Shown piece after piece: positions 6,514 to 8,051 of a stretch of DNA of 8,051 nt. Position numbers and translations under genes: made by a program. Under the pieces are notes generated by a model that saw nothing but the letters and a program-made list of their open reading frames with translations, made no database searches and had not been told where the DNA came from. Each line of letters begins with the position of its first letter. The first letter of the stretch is position 1. The stretch lies in contig PLUJ01000136.1 in the NCBI GenBank assembly GCA_003165455.1, forward strand, positions 1-8,051, in the 5' to 3' direction. The DNA is from Acidobacteriaceae bacterium. GTDB taxonomy: Bacteria > Acidobacteriota > Terriglobia > Terriglobales > Acidobacteriaceae.

Positions 6514-8051
6514 TTACTGCGGGGGTCGCGTGATCGCGCCCTGTGATGCGGACGATACGAGCGCCGCATACTTGGCAAATACGCCGGTAGGGTAGCGCGG
6601 CTGCGGCGGTTTCCATTCCTTCATTCTCTTCTGAATCACTTCGTCGCTCACTTCAACTTCCAGACTTCGTTGTTTGACGTCGAAGCGGATAATGTCTCCC
6701 TCGCGTATGGCCGCGATTGGGCCGCCCAGCGCCGCTTCCGGGGACACATGTCCCGCCATGAGCCCATGCGTCGCGCCGCTAAACCGGCCGTCTGTCAACA
6801 ACGCAACCGACGATCCCAAACCTTCGCCCACAATCGCACCGGTAACACTTAACATCTCGCGCATCCCCGGCCCACCCTTAGGCCCTTCGTTGCGAATGAC
6901 CACCACATCGCCGGCATGAATATTCTTGTTAGTGACCGCGGCCATTGCATCTTCTTCCGATTCAAACACCCGCGCGGGACCGCGATGGTTCAACCGCTCA
7001 TGTCCGCTGATCTTGGCCACGCATCCTTCCGGCGCCAGGTTTCCTTTCAAGATCACGAGCCCGCCCGTCTTCTTCAGAGGATGATCGATTGGAACGATCA
7101 CTTCCTGCCCAGGAGTTTCGCTGGCACTTTCGCATTCCGCGCCAAGGGAGCGTCCAGTAACGGTTTTAGCGGCTGGATGGATAAGATTGTTTTTCAACAA
7201 TCGTTGCGCCAGCAGACGCACGCCGCCGGCGCGATGCATATCCGCCGCAACGAAGCGGCCTGAGGGCTTTAAATCGGCTAGCAGAGGAGTCCGCTCGCTC
7301 ACCGTCTGAAAGTCATCGATCTCAAGATCGACTTCCGCTTCACGCGCGATTGCCAGCAGATGCAACACCGCATTTGTCGATCCGCCGCTGGCAGCCACCG
7401 AAGCAATCGCATTCTCGAACGCATCGCGCGTCAGAATCTCGCGGGGACGAATTCCTTCTTTCAACAAATTCAATACGACTTTGCCGCAATCGAATGCCAC
7501 CTCATCCTTCGCCGCATCCATCGCCGGCACGCTGTTGAAGCCCATAGGAGAGAGTCCGATCATCTCCATGACCGTGGACATCGTGTTCGCCGTATATTGG
7601 CCCCCGCAGGCCCCAGCCGCCGGACACGCAACATTTTCAAGATCGTGCAATTCCTGATCGGTCATCTTCCCCGCGGCATTCGCGCCCACCGCTTCAAACA
7701 CATCCTGAATGGTCACGTCTTTGCCGCGATAGCTGCCCGGTGCGATGGTGCCGCCATAAAGCACCAATCCCGGAAGATCCATTCGCGCCAAGGCCATGGC
7801 AGCGGCAGGAATTGTTTTATCGCACCCCACCACGCAAACCACTGCGTCAAACATTTGCCCCCGGCACACCAGTTCAATGGAATCGGCAATTAGCTCGCGG
7901 CTCACCAGCGATGCGCGCATGCCTTCCGTTCCCATGGTTTCGCCATCGGAAATGGCGATGGTATTGAATTCCATGGGAGTACCGCCGGCGGCGCGAACGC
8001 CTTCTTTCACTTTTGCCGAAAGCCGCCGCAGGTGAAAGTTGCACGGCATGG
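6514..8051 (-). CDS. ilvD: Dihydroxy-acid dehydratase, N-terminus beyond window
   Basis: This enzyme dehydrates 2,3-dihydroxy acids to 2-keto acids, a shared late step of isoleucine and valine synthesis (also feeding leucine and pantothenate), in the cytosol with an iron-sulphur cluster and Mg2+. About 511 residues are visible against a usual 555-560, so some 45-50 N-terminal residues lie past the right edge; the MPCNFHL at 8049 is internal, not the start. Numbering from that Met, cluster cysteines are C3 (PCN), C76 (GCDKT) and C148 (GACGGQYTANTM). K78 is the Mg-site Lys that is carbamylated in known structures, D35 lies in AISDGE, and S424 in DGRFSGATHG matches the catalytic Ser. The GHVSPEA block follows. 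The related phosphogluconate dehydratase (Edd) is longer and fits less well. The C-terminus is complete, ending in TAA. Confidence 0.96.
   Translation of the reverse strand, partial: MPCNFHLRRLSAKVKEGVRAAGGTPMEFNTIAISDGETMGTEGMRASLVSRELIADSIELVCRGQMFDAVVCVVGCDKTIPAAAMALARMDLPGLVLYGGTIAPGSYRGKDVTIQDVFEAVGANAAGKMTDQELHDLENVACPAAGACGGQYTANTMSTVMEMIGLSPMGFNSVPAMDAAKDEVAFDCGKVVLNLLKEGIRPREILTRDAFENAIASVAASGGSTNAVLHLLAIAREAEVDLEIDDFQTVSERTPLLADLKPSGRFVAADMHRAGGVRLLAQRLLKNNLIHPAAKTVTGRSLGAECESASETPGQEVIVPIDHPLKKTGGLVILKGNLAPEGCVAKISGHERLNHRGPARVFESEEDAMAAVTNKNIHAGDVVVIRNEGPKGGPGMREMLSVTGAIVGEGLGSSVALLTDGRFSGATHGLMAGHVSPEAALGGPIAAIREGDIIRFDVKQRSLEVEVSDEVIQKRMKEWKPPQPRYPTGVFAKYAALVSSASQGAITRPPQ

Noticed and set aside
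8047..8049. ATG near the right edge as the ilvD start
   Set aside because: It would begin at PCN, the first iron-sulphur Cys motif, which in family members lies about 50 residues into the protein.
6514..8051. Phosphogluconate dehydratase (Edd) instead of IlvD
   Set aside because: Motif spelling (GACGGQYTANTM, GHVSPEA) and expected total length fit IlvD.

Overview
The window reads as ordinary chromosomal DNA from a soil-type bacterium, most likely an Acidobacteriota (Terriglobia/Koribacter-like). That is an inference from three things seen together: a large protein with an N-terminal helix-turn-helix, one membrane segment and a TPR tail (a build very common in that phylum); a secreted PNGase A-like glycoamidase; and a PafA-type secreted phosphatase. 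No rRNA, tRNA, CRISPR array or insertion sequence was seen.

Layout. Positions 1-202 hold no gene that can be called with confidence. This AT-rich stretch carries palindromes and degenerate direct repeats, and short reading frames run off the left edge. Three genes follow on the minus strand, in transcription order: an HTH-membrane-TPR protein (4453 to 2936), a secreted PafA-like alkaline phosphatase (2856 to 1150) and pyrD, a class 1B dihydroorotate dehydrogenase (1153 to 203). The phosphatase stop and the pyrD GTG start overlap in GTGA, so these two are probably translationally coupled. The HTH-TPR gene is 79 bp upstream and may or may not be co-transcribed. A 263-bp divergent intergenic region (4454-4716) separates it from a plus-strand gene for a secreted PNGase A-family peptide:N-glycanase (4717-6402), which has a good Shine-Dalgarno and a TTGACA-type promoter. 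A hairpin at 6423-6447 lies between that gene and the convergent minus-strand ilvD (dihydroxy-acid dehydratase), which runs off the right edge without its first ~45-50 residues.

How the genes fit together. pyrD (pyrimidine synthesis) and ilvD (branched-chain amino acid synthesis) are housekeeping. The accessory part is the middle: a membrane-anchored DNA-binding protein divergent from a secreted deglycosylating enzyme, plus a secreted phosphatase. Together they suggest scavenging of glycoproteins and organic phosphate from outside the cell, with the HTH-TPR protein as a candidate local regulator. That functional link is inference. Nothing seen amounts to a clearly new multi-gene system; the most promising leads are the regulator/PNGase pair, the phosphatase-pyrD coupling and the repeat cluster at the left end.
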